A stretch of 64,000 bases of DNA, taken from NCBI RefSeq assembly GCF_001673535.1, contig NZ_LZLY01000160.1, positions 1-64,000 of the forward strand. Direction: 5' to 3'. Source of the stretch: Mycobacterium sp. 1081908.1. GTDB taxonomy: Bacteria > Actinomycetota > Actinomycetes > Mycobacteriales > Mycobacteriaceae. Both the position numbers and the translations under genes were made by a program. Of this stretch, positions 1-8,110 are shown piece after piece (positions within the stretch are counted from its first letter, which is position 1; each line of letters opens with the position of its first letter). The notes beneath the pieces were generated by a model. That model was not told the origin of the DNA and did no database searches. It saw only the letters and a program-made list of their open reading frames with translations.

Positions 1-1066
1 GGGTGAACGCCGCGCGCTCACCGGTGAGTCGTTGCCGCCCCGCATGGCCGCGACCGCGACCGCCCAACGCGAAGGGCTGATCTGCGATACGCACGTGCGG
101 GTGATCCGCAGCTTCTTCGCCCACCTGCCCACCGACGTGGACGGCTGCACCCGCGAGGCCGCCGAAGCAGACCTGGCCCGCACGGCCAGCCACTACCGAC
201 CCGACCAGCTCGCCAAATACGCCCAGCGGATCATGGACTGGCTCAACCCCGACGGCGAATTCAGCGACCGACAACGAGCGCGCAGGCGCGGGATCACCCT
301 CGGCACCCAAGAATTCGACGGCATGTCGCGGATCACCGGGTTGGTGACCCCGGAGCTGCGCGCCGCGATCGAGGCGATGTTGGCCAAACTGGCTGCCCCC
401 GGCGCCTGCAACCCCGAGGACGAAACCCCCGTAATCGATTCGCCGCCCGACGAAGATGCGGTGCGCCGCGACAGCCGATCCCCGGCCCAGCGCAACCACG
501 ACGGATTGCTCGCCGGCCTGCGCGCCCTGTTCGCCTCGGGCGAGCTGGGCCAGCACAACGGCTTGCCCGTGTCGATCGTGGTGACCACGACCCTGCAGGA
601 GCTCGAGGCGGCCGCCGGCAAGGCGCTGACCGCCGGCGGAACTTTGGTGCCGATGTCGGATGTGATCCGTTGGGCCAGCCACGCGCATCACTACTTGGCG
701 ATCTTCGACCGCGGTAAGGCGCTGGCACTGCACCACACCAAGCGGCTGGCGTCGCCCGCCCAACGAATCGTGCTCTACGCCAAGGATCGTGGCTGCACCA
801 AGCCCGGCTGCGATGCCCCCGCCTACCACAGCCAGGTTCACCACGTCCGGGGGTGGGCCGCGACCCGCCGCACCGACATCGACGACCTCACCCTGGCCTG
901 CGGCCCCGACAACCGCCTCGCCGAAAAAGGGTGGACCACCCGCACCAATGCCCAGGGCGAGACGGAATGGATACCACCACCACACCTGGATCGCGGACAA
1001 CCTCGCACCAACCCCTACCACCACCCCGAACGATTCCACCGCGACCCCGACGGTGACGAACCGTAG
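1..1066 (+). CDS. 13E12-family protein, DUF222 plus HNH endonuclease domain (5' truncated)
   Basis: The reading frame is already open at the left edge (frame from base 2, ...RRALTGESLPPRM...), so only the C-terminal part is present and the ATG and TTG codons near base 32-44 are probably internal. The visible part is a DUF222 region followed by an HNH-type zinc/nuclease module: CTKPGC, then HSQVHHVRGW, and a final N-containing segment near LACGPDNRLAEKGW. This architecture is the mycobacterial 13E12 repeat family, usually multicopy and 400-500 aa. Members are assumed to be nucleases, but a cellular role is not established. The tail is Pro/His-rich. It ends about 110 bases before the monooxygenase gene. 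Confidence 0.85.
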   Translation, partial: GERRALTGESLPPRMAATATAQREGLICDTHVRVIRSFFAHLPTDVDGCTREAAEADLARTASHYRPDQLAKYAQRIMDWLNPDGEFSDRQRARRRGITLGTQEFDGMSRITGLVTPELRAAIEAMLAKLAAPGACNPEDETPVIDSPPDEDAVRRDSRSPAQRNHDGLLAGLRALFASGELGQHNGLPVSIVVTTTLQELEAAAGKALTAGGTLVPMSDVIRWASHAHHYLAIFDRGKALALHHTKRLASPAQRIVLYAKDRGCTKPGCDAPAYHSQVHHVRGWAATRRTDIDDLTLACGPDNRLAEKGWTTRTNAQGETEWIPPPHLDRGQPRTNPYHHPERFHRDPDGDEP

Positions 1067-1112
1067 CTGGCTCCCTTGATCGGCGGCGGCGTCGCGGGGT
1101 AGCGTGGTCCTG

Positions 1113-1143
1113 CCAATTACGAAACCATGCGTAGCGTAATTGG
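1113..1143. promoter_or_regulatory. 9-bp inverted repeat upstream of the monooxygenase gene
   Basis: Arms CCAATTACG (1113-1121) and CGTAATTGG (1135-1143) are perfect reverse complements separated by 13 bases. The repeat lies between the 13E12 gene and the ATG at 1176, and its AT content contrasts with the GC-rich surroundings. It looks like a dimeric regulator's operator. The regulator is not identifiable here. Confidence 0.5.
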
Positions 1144-1175
1144 TCGGCGTCCCGTCTACCGGAAGGATCGGCTTG

Positions 1176-3116
1176 ATGCGCAGCCGTTACGCCGGCCATC
1201 CGTTCACCACCTCGACGGCCGAAATCGCGGCCGCGCTCGAGGATGTCAGCATCCCGACCCTGCTGCTGTCGCTCGTCCACATCACCGGCGACCCACGCTT
1301 CATCCGGGACTTCAAGCCCATGGGGATTTTCCTCAACGAGGTCCAGGGGTTCATGTCGGAGGAGGACAAGGCGCGGGCCCGCGCGGCCGCGCTGCCGGTG
1401 ATCACCGACTATCGGGACCGCGGTTGCCCCGAGCCCGAGCCGCTGAGCCCTGAACTCATTCGGGAGATGATGGACTGGGCCGCCTGCGAACACGTGACCG
1501 ACGACTACCTGCCGCTGATCCTGGAGGAGATGGATCTCGAGGGCGTCGACCCCCGTCGCCCGGCCAAGCTGCCCACCGAATCCGCCGCCGAGCTACCGGT
1601 CCTGGTGGTCGGGTGCGGTGAATCGGGCATTCTGGCCGGAATCCGCCTCAGGCAAGCCAACATCCCGTTCACCATCGTCGAAAAGAACGCCGGACCCGGC
1701 GGAACGTGGTGGGAGAACAGCTATCCCGGCGCCCGCGTCGATGTCGCAAACCATTTCTATTGCTACAGCTTCGAACCCAACAACGACTGGACCCACTTCT
1801 TCGCCGAGCAGCACGAGCTGCAGGACTATTTCACCGCGGTGATGAACAAACACGACCTGGCCGAGCACATCCGGTGGAACACGGAGGTGGTCGCGGCCGA
1901 GTGGGACGACGGCGACGGCGCCTGGAGCGTCGCCCTGCGACACGCCGACGGCGAGACGAGCACGCTGACCGCGCGGGCCGTCATCACCGCGGTCGGGCAA
2001 CTGAACCGGCCCAATGTCCCCGAATTCGATGGCGCCGAGAGCTTCGAGGGCCCGTCGTTTCACTCCGCCGCCTGGGACCACTCGGTCGACCTGACGGGCA
2101 AGCGGGTCGCGCTGATCGGGGCCGGCGCCAGCGGATTTCAGATCGCACCGGCTATCGCCGACCAGGTCGAGCACCTGACGGTGTTCCAGCGGACGGCCCA
2201 ATGGATGTTCCCGAACGCCATGTACCACGACGAGGTCGGCGAGGGCGTGCGCTGGGCGATACGCCACCTGCCGTTCTACGGGCGGTGGTATCGGTTTCTC
2301 GTGCTTTGGCCCGGCGCCGACAAGGGCCTCGACGCCGCGGAGGGCGATCCGAACTACGCCGATCAGGACTACGCGGTCAGCGACATCAACGCCGCCGCGC
2401 GAATGATGTTCTCGCAGTGGATCACCAGCCAGGTCGCCGAAGGCTCGAACTCCCAAGAGCTGTTGGACAAGGTGTTGCCCGACTACCCCGCGACGGGCAA
2501 GCGGACCCTGCAGGACAACGGCAGCTGGCTGCGGACGCTGCAACGGGACAACGTCGAGCTGGTGCGCACACCGATCCAGCGGATCGCGCCGCACGGCGTC
2601 GTTACCGACAACGGCGTGACCCACGACGCGGACGTCATCGTCTACGCCACCGGATTCCGGCACACCGATGTGCTGTGGCCCCTGAAGGTGCGGGGCCGCA
2701 ATGGGATTGACCTGCACGAGATGTGGGGGAGTCGTCCGTACGCGCACCTGGGCATCACGGTGCCGGGGTTCCCGAACTTCTTCATCATCTACGGACCCGG
2801 CACCCACCTCGCCCACGGCGGCAGCCTGATCTTCCAATCCGAACTGCAGATGCGCTACGTCGACCAGTGCCTGCGGCGGCTGGCGGAGCAGAAGCTGCAT
2901 TCGATCGAGCCGAAGGCCGAGGCCGCCACCGCATGGCACGAACGGACGCAAACGCAGATCAAGAAGATGGTCTGGTCGCACCCGGCGGTCAAGCATTCCT
3001 ACTTCAAGAACGCCGACGGCGAGATCCACACCGTCAGCCCGTGGCGCCTGAACGAGTACTGGGCCGCGGTGCGCGAGCCCGACTGGTCGCAATTCATTGT
3101 GCGAGAGGGAAAGTGA
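1176..3116 (+). CDS. Flavin-containing Baeyer-Villiger monooxygenase
   Basis: 646 aa. Two Rossmann motifs are visible, GCGESG near residue 147 (FAD) and GAGASG near 315 (NADPH). The Baeyer-Villiger fingerprint FxGxxxHxxxW is exact: FEGPSFHSAAW at about residues 290-300. Members insert oxygen next to a ketone carbonyl using NADPH and O2. About 140 residues precede the FAD domain, a long N-terminal extension seen in a subset of mycobacterial BVMOs. The ATG at 1176 is chosen because GGAAGG lies about 9 bases upstream; an in-frame TTG at 1140 lacks this and would sit in the inverted repeat. The alcohol dehydrogenase follows after 10 bases, so alcohol-to-ketone-to-ester chemistry is a reasonable inference. 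Substrate unknown. Confidence 0.9.
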   Translation: MRSRYAGHPFTTSTAEIAAALEDVSIPTLLLSLVHITGDPRFIRDFKPMGIFLNEVQGFMSEEDKARARAAALPVITDYRDRGCPEPEPLSPELIREMMDWAACEHVTDDYLPLILEEMDLEGVDPRRPAKLPTESAAELPVLVVGCGESGILAGIRLRQANIPFTIVEKNAGPGGTWWENSYPGARVDVANHFYCYSFEPNNDWTHFFAEQHELQDYFTAVMNKHDLAEHIRWNTEVVAAEWDDGDGAWSVALRHADGETSTLTARAVITAVGQLNRPNVPEFDGAESFEGPSFHSAAWDHSVDLTGKRVALIGAGASGFQIAPAIADQVEHLTVFQRTAQWMFPNAMYHDEVGEGVRWAIRHLPFYGRWYRFLVLWPGADKGLDAAEGDPNYADQDYAVSDINAAARMMFSQWITSQVAEGSNSQELLDKVLPDYPATGKRTLQDNGSWLRTLQRDNVELVRTPIQRIAPHGVVTDNGVTHDADVIVYATGFRHTDVLWPLKVRGRNGIDLHEMWGSRPYAHLGITVPGFPNFFIIYGPGTHLAHGGSLIFQSELQMRYVDQCLRRLAEQKLHSIEPKAEAATAWHERTQTQIKKMVWSHPAVKHSYFKNADGEIHTVSPWRLNEYWAAVREPDWSQFIVREGK

Positions 3117-3126
3117 GCACAGCAGC

Positions 3127-4152
3127 ATGCGCACGGTAGTCGTCGACGGACCCCGCAACATTCGCGTCGAGACCCGCCCGGATCCGGCGCTTCCCGGCCC
3201 CGACGGGGCAATCGTCGAAGTCACCGCTGCCGGCATCTGCGGATCCGATCTGCACTTCTACGAGGCGGATTTCCCGATGCCCGATCCGATTGCGCTGGGC
3301 CACGAAGCCGTCGGCACGGTCGTGGAAGTCGGACCCGAGGTGCGCACGGTCAAGGCCGGCGACCAGGTCATGGTGTCCTCGGTGACCGGCTGCGGCCACT
3401 GCCCGGGGTGTGCCACCCGCGATCCGGTCCTGTGTTACTCGGGCTTCCAGATCTTCGGCGGGGGCCTGCTCGGCGGCGCGCAGGCCGACCTGCTCGCCGT
3501 GCCCGCCGCCGATTTTCAGCTGTTGAAGACGCCCGAGGGGATCAGCACCGAGCAGGCGCTGCTGTTGACCGACAACCTGGCCACCGGGTGGGCCGCCGCG
3601 CAGCGCGCCGATATCCCGTTGGGCGGCACCGTGGCCGTGATCGGCCTCGGCGCGGTCGGGTTGTGCTCGCTGCGCAGCGCGCTGTTCCAGGGCGCCGCAA
3701 CGATTTTCGCCGTCGATCACGTCGACGGCAGGCTGGACCGTGCCGCGCGGTGGGGAGCCACGCCAATCAAGGCGCCGGCGGTTGAGGCCATCCTCGCGGC
3801 GACGGGGGGCCGCGGCGCCGACGCCGTGATCGACGCCGTCGCCACCGACGCGTCCCTGACCGACGCGCTCAATGCGGTGCGGCCGGGGGGCACCGTTTCG
3901 GTGGTGGGTGTGCACGACATGAACCCGTTTCCGCTCAACGCCCTGGGCTGCCTGATTCGCAGCATCACGCTGCGGATGACCACGGCGCCGGTCCAGCGGA
4001 CCTGGCCCGAGTTGATCCCGCTGCTGCGGTCCGGCCGGCTCGATGTCGACGGAATCTTCACCACCACACTGCCATTGGACGAGGCGGCCAAGGGCTACGC
4101 GACCGCGGAGGCCCGGTCCGGCGACGAGGTGAAGGTCCTGCTAACGCCCTAG
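3127..4152 (+). CDS. Zinc-dependent alcohol dehydrogenase (MDR family), Rv1895-like
   Basis: 341 aa medium-chain dehydrogenase/reductase. Catalytic zinc ligands are Cys38 (AGICGSD) and His59-Glu60 (GHEAVG). The structural zinc cluster is complete at Cys89, 92, 95 and 103. The nucleotide-binding motif GLGAVG is at residues 173-178. It oxidises an alcohol or reduces a carbonyl with NAD(P). It is 10 bases downstream of the Baeyer-Villiger monooxygenase on the same strand and probably cotranscribed, which suggests it makes that enzyme's ketone substrate. Length and position match Mtb Rv1895 from memory. Substrate not determinable. Confidence 0.9.
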   Translation: MRTVVVDGPRNIRVETRPDPALPGPDGAIVEVTAAGICGSDLHFYEADFPMPDPIALGHEAVGTVVEVGPEVRTVKAGDQVMVSSVTGCGHCPGCATRDPVLCYSGFQIFGGGLLGGAQADLLAVPAADFQLLKTPEGISTEQALLLTDNLATGWAAAQRADIPLGGTVAVIGLGAVGLCSLRSALFQGAATIFAVDHVDGRLDRAARWGATPIKAPAVEAILAATGGRGADAVIDAVATDASLTDALNAVRPGGTVSVVGVHDMNPFPLNALGCLIRSITLRMTTAPVQRTWPELIPLLRSGRLDVDGIFTTTLPLDEAAKGYATAEARSGDEVKVLLTP

Positions 4153-4159
4153 TCCCGGC

Positions 4160-5077
4160 TCACTCCGAGCGCGTCGCCGTGATGTATTGCGAGTGCATGA
4201 AGGCGTCGATCTTGACGTCGACCTCCGGCGGGGTCATCCCGTAGCCGGCCTGCAGGTCCAGCGTGTTGCGGACCGGTTCGACGGCCCAGCCGTGCGAGGC
4301 GAGCGAGTCCGCCGGGTCGGACTTGGGTTCGTAGGTGAGGGCGGAGAAGTCGACGTCACCGGACATGTTGACGCCGGGATGGTCGGCTTCCAGGGCGGCG
4401 AGCTGCTGGCGGTCCAACCGCGATCCCAGCGCGCCGATGGCGATTCGGCTGCCGGGCGCGCTGAGCCCGCTGATGCGGGTGAAGAGCGCGTTCTGGGCGT
4501 CGTCGGTCAGGTAGGGCAGCACCCCCTCGACCGACCAGGCGCTGGGCGTTTCCGTGTCGAAGCCGGCCCCTTCCAACCGCCGCGACCAGTCGGTGCGCAG
4601 GTCGGCTCCGACCTCGATGCGGCGGGCCTTGGGCGTGGCGCCCTGCTCACCGAGGACGCGGGTCTTGAATTCCAGGACTTTCGGCAAGTCCACCTCGAAA
4701 ACCGTGGTGCCAGAGGGCCATTCGAGCCGGTAGGCCCGGGAATCCAACCCGGCGGCGACGATCACCGCTTGCCGGATGCCCGCGTCGCCGGCGGACGTGA
4801 AGAAGTCGTCGAAGAACCGGGTTTGCACGCCGTAGAGGCGCGGAAAGGCCGTCTCGCCCTCCGAGGTTCCCGGATTGGCAAGCACCCCCGCCAGATACGG
4901 GTCCTGTGCGGCGGCGATGAATACCTTCGCGTATTCGTCTCGGACCAGCGGTTGCGGGCTGACGGCGTGCAGCGCCCGCCACCCCGCCACCAGCAGCGCG
5001 GTGTAGCCCACGCCGCTGACGATGTCCCACTGGTCGTCCTCGGAACGAAGCGAGCCAAATTCAGGTGTCGTGCTCAT
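4160..5077 (-). CDS. Class I SAM-dependent methyltransferase (LCM-like family, Rv1896c-like)
   Basis: 305 aa. Belongs to the large mycobacterial family of putative SAM-dependent methyltransferases related to leucine carboxyl methyltransferase. The diagnostic region IVAAGLDSRAYRLEWP is present about one third of the way in, followed by FEVDLPKVLEFK, the usual acidic loop contacting SAM ribose. The ATG at 5077 begins MSTTPEFG; the longer reading frame upstream is an artefact. It converges with the alcohol dehydrogenase with 7 bases between the ends. The dtd gene lies about 30 bases upstream on the same strand. The methyl acceptor is unknown for the family. Confidence 0.88.
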   Translation of the reverse strand: MSTTPEFGSLRSEDDQWDIVSGVGYTALLVAGWRALHAVSPQPLVRDEYAKVFIAAAQDPYLAGVLANPGTSEGETAFPRLYGVQTRFFDDFFTSAGDAGIRQAVIVAAGLDSRAYRLEWPSGTTVFEVDLPKVLEFKTRVLGEQGATPKARRIEVGADLRTDWSRRLEGAGFDTETPSAWSVEGVLPYLTDDAQNALFTRISGLSAPGSRIAIGALGSRLDRQQLAALEADHPGVNMSGDVDFSALTYEPKSDPADSLASHGWAVEPVRNTLDLQAGYGMTPPEVDVKIDAFMHSQYITATRSE

Positions 5078-5106
5078 AGCGCACCAACGTACCCGCGCGG
5101 GCGCCG

Positions 5107-5538
5107 TCAAAGTTCCAAGCTCACCGTGACCGGGCCGTCGTTCACCAACTCGACTTGCATGTGCGCGCCGAACACACCGGTGCGCACCTCGGCGCCCAGC
5201 GCTCGCAGCGTCTCCGCGAACACTGTCACGAGCGGTTCGGCGACCTCGGCGGGCGCGGCCGCGTTCCATGACGGGCGCCGGCCCTTGGCGGTGTCGGCGT
5301 ACAGGGTGAACTGGCTGACCACCAAGATGGGCGCATCGACATCGGCCGCGGACCGCTCGTCGGCGAGAATGCGCAGATTCCAGAGCTTTTCGGCCAGCCT
5401 GCGCGCCTTGTCCGGATCGTCGGCGTGGGTGACGCCGACGAAGGCCAACAGGCCCTGGCCGTCCGGCCGGATGGCTCCCACCACCCGGCCGTCGACCGAC
5501 ACCGACGCCGACGAGACCCGTTGCACCAGAACCCGCAT
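5107..5538 (-). CDS. dtd: D-aminoacyl-tRNA deacylase
   Basis: 143 aa, the normal size for bacterial Dtd. It hydrolyses D-aminoacyl-tRNAs (and Gly-tRNA-Ala), removing mischarged tRNA in the cytosol. Hallmarks: the start MRVLVQRVSSASV, the catalytic-loop motif SQFTLYAD, and the C-terminal loop NDGPVTV, which corresponds to the conserved NxGPVT motif holding the Gly-cisPro dipeptide. ATG at 5538. It is divergent from the thiamine-binding-like gene with 51 bases between starts and is followed by the methyltransferase on the same strand. Mtb counterpart Rv1897c, from memory. Confidence 0.95.
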   Translation of the reverse strand: MRVLVQRVSSASVSVDGRVVGAIRPDGQGLLAFVGVTHADDPDKARRLAEKLWNLRILADERSAADVDAPILVVSQFTLYADTAKGRRPSWNAAAPAEVAEPLVTVFAETLRALGAEVRTGVFGAHMQVELVNDGPVTVSLEL

Positions 5539-5589
5539 GGCCCTCGATGCTGCCAGGTTCGCCTCGACAAGGTTGGGTAGGCTCGTCAC

Positions 5590-5895
5590 GTGTCCGTGCT
5601 CGTCGCGTTTTCGGTCACCCCGCTGGGCGTCGGCGAGGGCGTCGGCGAGATCGTCGCCGACGCGGTACGCGTGGTCCGCGAGTCCGGCCTGCCCAACAAG
5701 ACCGACTCCATGTTCACCGTGATCGAGGGCGACAGCTGGGAGCAGGTGATGGCCGTCGTTCAACGCGCCGTCGAGGCGGTGGCCGCCCGTGCGCCCCGGG
5801 TCAGCACGGTGATCAAGGCGGACTGGCGGCCCGGGGCCCACGACGCGATGACGCAGAAGGTCGCCACCGTCGAGCGCTATCTGTCCGACGGTTAG
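5590..5895 (+). CDS. MTH1187/DUF77 family thiamine-binding-like protein (Rv1898-like)
   Basis: 101 aa, starting at GTG 5590 (MSVLVAFSVTPLG). The family is a small ferredoxin-like fold of about 100 aa forming tetramers; some members bind thiamine or a related pyrimidine. Features seen: the start VAFSVTPLG, the LPNKTDSMFTVIEGD segment, and VSTVIKADWRPG near the C terminus. No transport or enzyme partners adjoin it, so the physiological ligand is open. Its stop overlaps the 3' end of the convergent macro-domain gene by 4 bases. Confidence 0.88.
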   Translation: MSVLVAFSVTPLGVGEGVGEIVADAVRVVRESGLPNKTDSMFTVIEGDSWEQVMAVVQRAVEAVAARAPRVSTVIKADWRPGAHDAMTQKVATVERYLSDG

Positions 5896-6386
5896 CCGCG
5901 GACCGCGTTCCGGAACGCCCGCTCGGCCGCGTCGCCGTGGACCGCGAAAACGACCTTTTCCAGCGAGCTCGCCCGGTGTTGCCGGACGACGTCGACCATC
6001 AGCCGCGCGGCGTCCTCGAGCGGGAAGCCGCCGACGCCGGTGCCGAACGCCACCAAAGCCAGCGTGCGGCAGCCGAGTTCGTCGGCCTTGCGCAAGGTGG
6101 AAGCCGTCGCGCGGGTGATGATCTCGGCGGAGGTCGGGCCGCCGAGTTCCATCGTCGCCGCGTGGATCACGTAGCGCGCCGGCATGTCGCCCGCGCCGGT
6201 TTCGACCGCGTCCCCCAACCCGATCGGCGCTTTCTCGATCGACTCCCGCTGCACCTCGGGCCCGCCGGCGCGGGAGATGGCCGCGGCGACGCCGCCGCCG
6301 TGCCGGAGTTGAGTGTTGGCCGCGTTGGCGATCGCGTCGACGTCTAATTTCGTTACGTCCGCCTGCAAAACCTCGATCTCGACCAT
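5892..6386 (-). CDS. Macro domain protein (Rv1899c/LppD-like)
   Basis: 164 aa. A single macro domain: VDAIANAANTQLRHGGGVA is the ADP-ribose binding N-AAN-GGGVA signature, followed by GGPEVQRE, TGAGDMPARYVIHAA and the phosphate-binding loop AFGTGVGGFPLE. Such proteins bind or hydrolyse ADP-ribose, O-acetyl-ADP-ribose or ADP-ribosylated targets. ATG 6386 gives exactly the domain. The frame stays open upstream and includes a lipobox-like LFLGC, which may explain why the Mtb counterpart is annotated as lipoprotein LppD. I consider the short cytosolic form more likely because the upstream frame is antisense to the collagen-like ORF. Confidence 0.88.
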   Translation of the reverse strand: MVEIEVLQADVTKLDVDAIANAANTQLRHGGGVAAAISRAGGPEVQRESIEKAPIGLGDAVETGAGDMPARYVIHAATMELGGPTSAEIITRATASTLRKADELGCRTLALVAFGTGVGGFPLEDAARLMVDVVRQHRASSLEKVVFAVHGDAAERAFRNAVRG

Positions 6387-6458
6387 CGGCACATTGTCAC
6401 GCACCGCTTGGCACCCGAGGAATAGGCTGATCTGGCTCCCAGGGAGGCAGGTGAAGCC

Positions 6459-6680
6459 ATGACTAGTGAAACACCCACGAGCGGCGAACCCGGACAGCCC
6501 GGACAGGGCGGCGCCGGTGGAGCCGGGGGCAGGGGAGGCGACGGCGGCCAGGGCGGCGCGGGTGGAGCCGGGGGCCGAGGAGGTGACGGCGGCCGGGGCG
6601 GCGACGGCGGGGCGCCAGGACCCGGTGGGCAACCCGGCCAGCCCGGTCAGCCCGGGCAACCGGGTCAGCCGGGCCGCTAA
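6459..6680 (+). CDS. Small Gly/Pro/Gln-rich collagen-like protein
   Basis: 73 aa, starting at ATG 6459 with GGGAGGCAGG about 9-18 bases upstream. After a Thr/Ser N terminus it is made of GGxGG and GxxGxPGQPGQ repeats: two near-identical GGAGGAGGRGGDGG blocks and a terminal (GQP)n run. There is no signal peptide or predicted fold; low-complexity, probably disordered. It resembles PGRS-type Gly repeats but lacks a PE domain. It ends 4 bases inside the convergent lipJ-like gene. Function unknown. It could be a non-coding GC-rich repeat, but the start signal and coding bias argue for expression. Confidence 0.55.
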   Translation: MTSETPTSGEPGQPGQGGAGGAGGRGGDGGQGGAGGAGGRGGDGGRGGDGGAPGPGGQPGQPGQPGQPGQPGR

Positions 6681-8062
6681 GGCCGGATGGTCGCCTGCTC
6701 GCGCACCAGCGCGTAGAGCCGCCACAAGTCCGGCACGCCTTTGAGCTCATACTCGCCGCGCGGCGCGAAGTCGCGCCCGGAGCCGGCGACGATGTCGCGC
6801 ACCGTCGAGGACACCAGCACCTCGCTCGGCCCGGCCAGCGCCGAAACGCGCGCACCGATGTGTACCGACAGCCCGGCGACGTCGTTGCCGCGAACCTCGA
6901 TCTCGCCCGCGTGAATGCCGACCCGCACCTGGACGCCGAGCACCCGCACCGCGTCGACGACGGCGTCGGCGAACGAAATTGCGGCGCTGGGGCTCACAAA
7001 CGTCGCGAGGAATCCGTCGCCCGCCTGGTTTCTTTCGGTCCCACGGAATCGCGTGATTTCCCGGCGGACCAGGGTGTCGTGCCGGTCGAGCAGATCCCGC
7101 CATCGTTGGTCGCCGAGTTCGGCGGCGCGCTGGGTACCGCCGACGATGTCGGTGAACACGATCGTGGTGAGCACGCGCTCGCTGTCGGAGCCCCCGCGAA
7201 CGCCGGTGAGGAATTCCTCGATTTCCCCCAGCATCGGCCCGGCGTCGCCGACCCAGTACAGCGAATCTTCGCCCGGCAGTTCGACATAGCGTGAGCCGGC
7301 AATGTGCTGCGCAAGATAACGACCATTGCTCGGCAAGATGAATTTGACGCTATCCCGATGCAGGATAAGCGTTTTCACGCCGATGCGCGGGAGGGTGTCG
7401 CGCACGTCGCTCTCGGTGACGACTCTGCTCACGGCGCGCGCCATACTCGGCGACGCCGCGCGGTTGCCGGCGACGTCCCACCACGCCCGGAACGCGTCGT
7501 CGCGGGCGACGCTGGGCGCGATGATTCCCAGCACATCGAACCCCTGTTCAACCGCATCGGGCTCGATCGCGACGGACGTGAACGGGTCGGTGGCGCTGGG
7601 CCGGGCGCCGACCGGGTAGTCGGGCGCCCACACGATCCGGGCGGTGCCGTTGATGATCACCAGGCTGCGCACCCGTTCGGCGTAGTCGGCGGCGAGCACC
7701 AGCCCGCTCATCGCGTTGTAGCTCGTCGCGAGGATGGACGCCTGCTCGCAGCCGACCGCATCCATCACGGCGATCGCGTCCTCGGCCCAGAACTTCGGCC
7801 CGATCATCTCCAGCGAGGGCACCCGCGACGACAGACCCATTCCGCGGAAGTCGAAGCGGATCACGCGGCTGAATGAGGCCAGGCGCCGGTAGAAGCGGTA
7901 GAGGGAGGGCTCGGCGTCGATGGAGTCGATCGGTATCGATGGTCCCGCCAGCAAGACCAGGTCAACCGGCCCTTCGCCGAAGACCTGGTAGGCGATGTCC
8001 AGCCCCAATTCGGGGTCACCGCATTTGGCGTAGCGAATCCGCGGCGCAGACGTCCCGGCCAC
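6677..8062 (-). CDS. lipJ: Alpha/beta-hydrolase fused to class III adenylyl cyclase (LipJ, Rv1900c-like)
   Basis: 461 aa. Residues about 10-285 are an alpha/beta-hydrolase fold; residues about 295-455 a class III nucleotidyl cyclase catalytic domain. Metal-binding Asp305 (FTDIVG) and Asp349 (AGDGFLATF) are present. The purine-specifying Lys is replaced by Asn345, and Asp394 fills the second specificity position. The published Rv1900c structure has the same unusual pair (Asn342/Asp391), so this is a true orthologue by key residues. The nucleophile elbow is atypical, LATSYNAMSG instead of GxSxGG, so hydrolase activity is doubtful although Ser114 is there. ATP-to-cAMP synthesis is expected. Divergent from cinA with 48 bases between starts. 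Confidence 0.92.
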   Translation of the reverse strand: MAGTSAPRIRYAKCGDPELGLDIAYQVFGEGPVDLVLLAGPSIPIDSIDAEPSLYRFYRRLASFSRVIRFDFRGMGLSSRVPSLEMIGPKFWAEDAIAVMDAVGCEQASILATSYNAMSGLVLAADYAERVRSLVIINGTARIVWAPDYPVGARPSATDPFTSVAIEPDAVEQGFDVLGIIAPSVARDDAFRAWWDVAGNRAASPSMARAVSRVVTESDVRDTLPRIGVKTLILHRDSVKFILPSNGRYLAQHIAGSRYVELPGEDSLYWVGDAGPMLGEIEEFLTGVRGGSDSERVLTTIVFTDIVGGTQRAAELGDQRWRDLLDRHDTLVRREITRFRGTERNQAGDGFLATFVSPSAAISFADAVVDAVRVLGVQVRVGIHAGEIEVRGNDVAGLSVHIGARVSALAGPSEVLVSSTVRDIVAGSGRDFAPRGEYELKGVPDLWRLYALVREQATIRP

Positions 8063-8110
8063 CGCCTCAGGCTAGTTCAGTCAGCCGAGACAGGACACGC
8101 CAGTAGGCTC

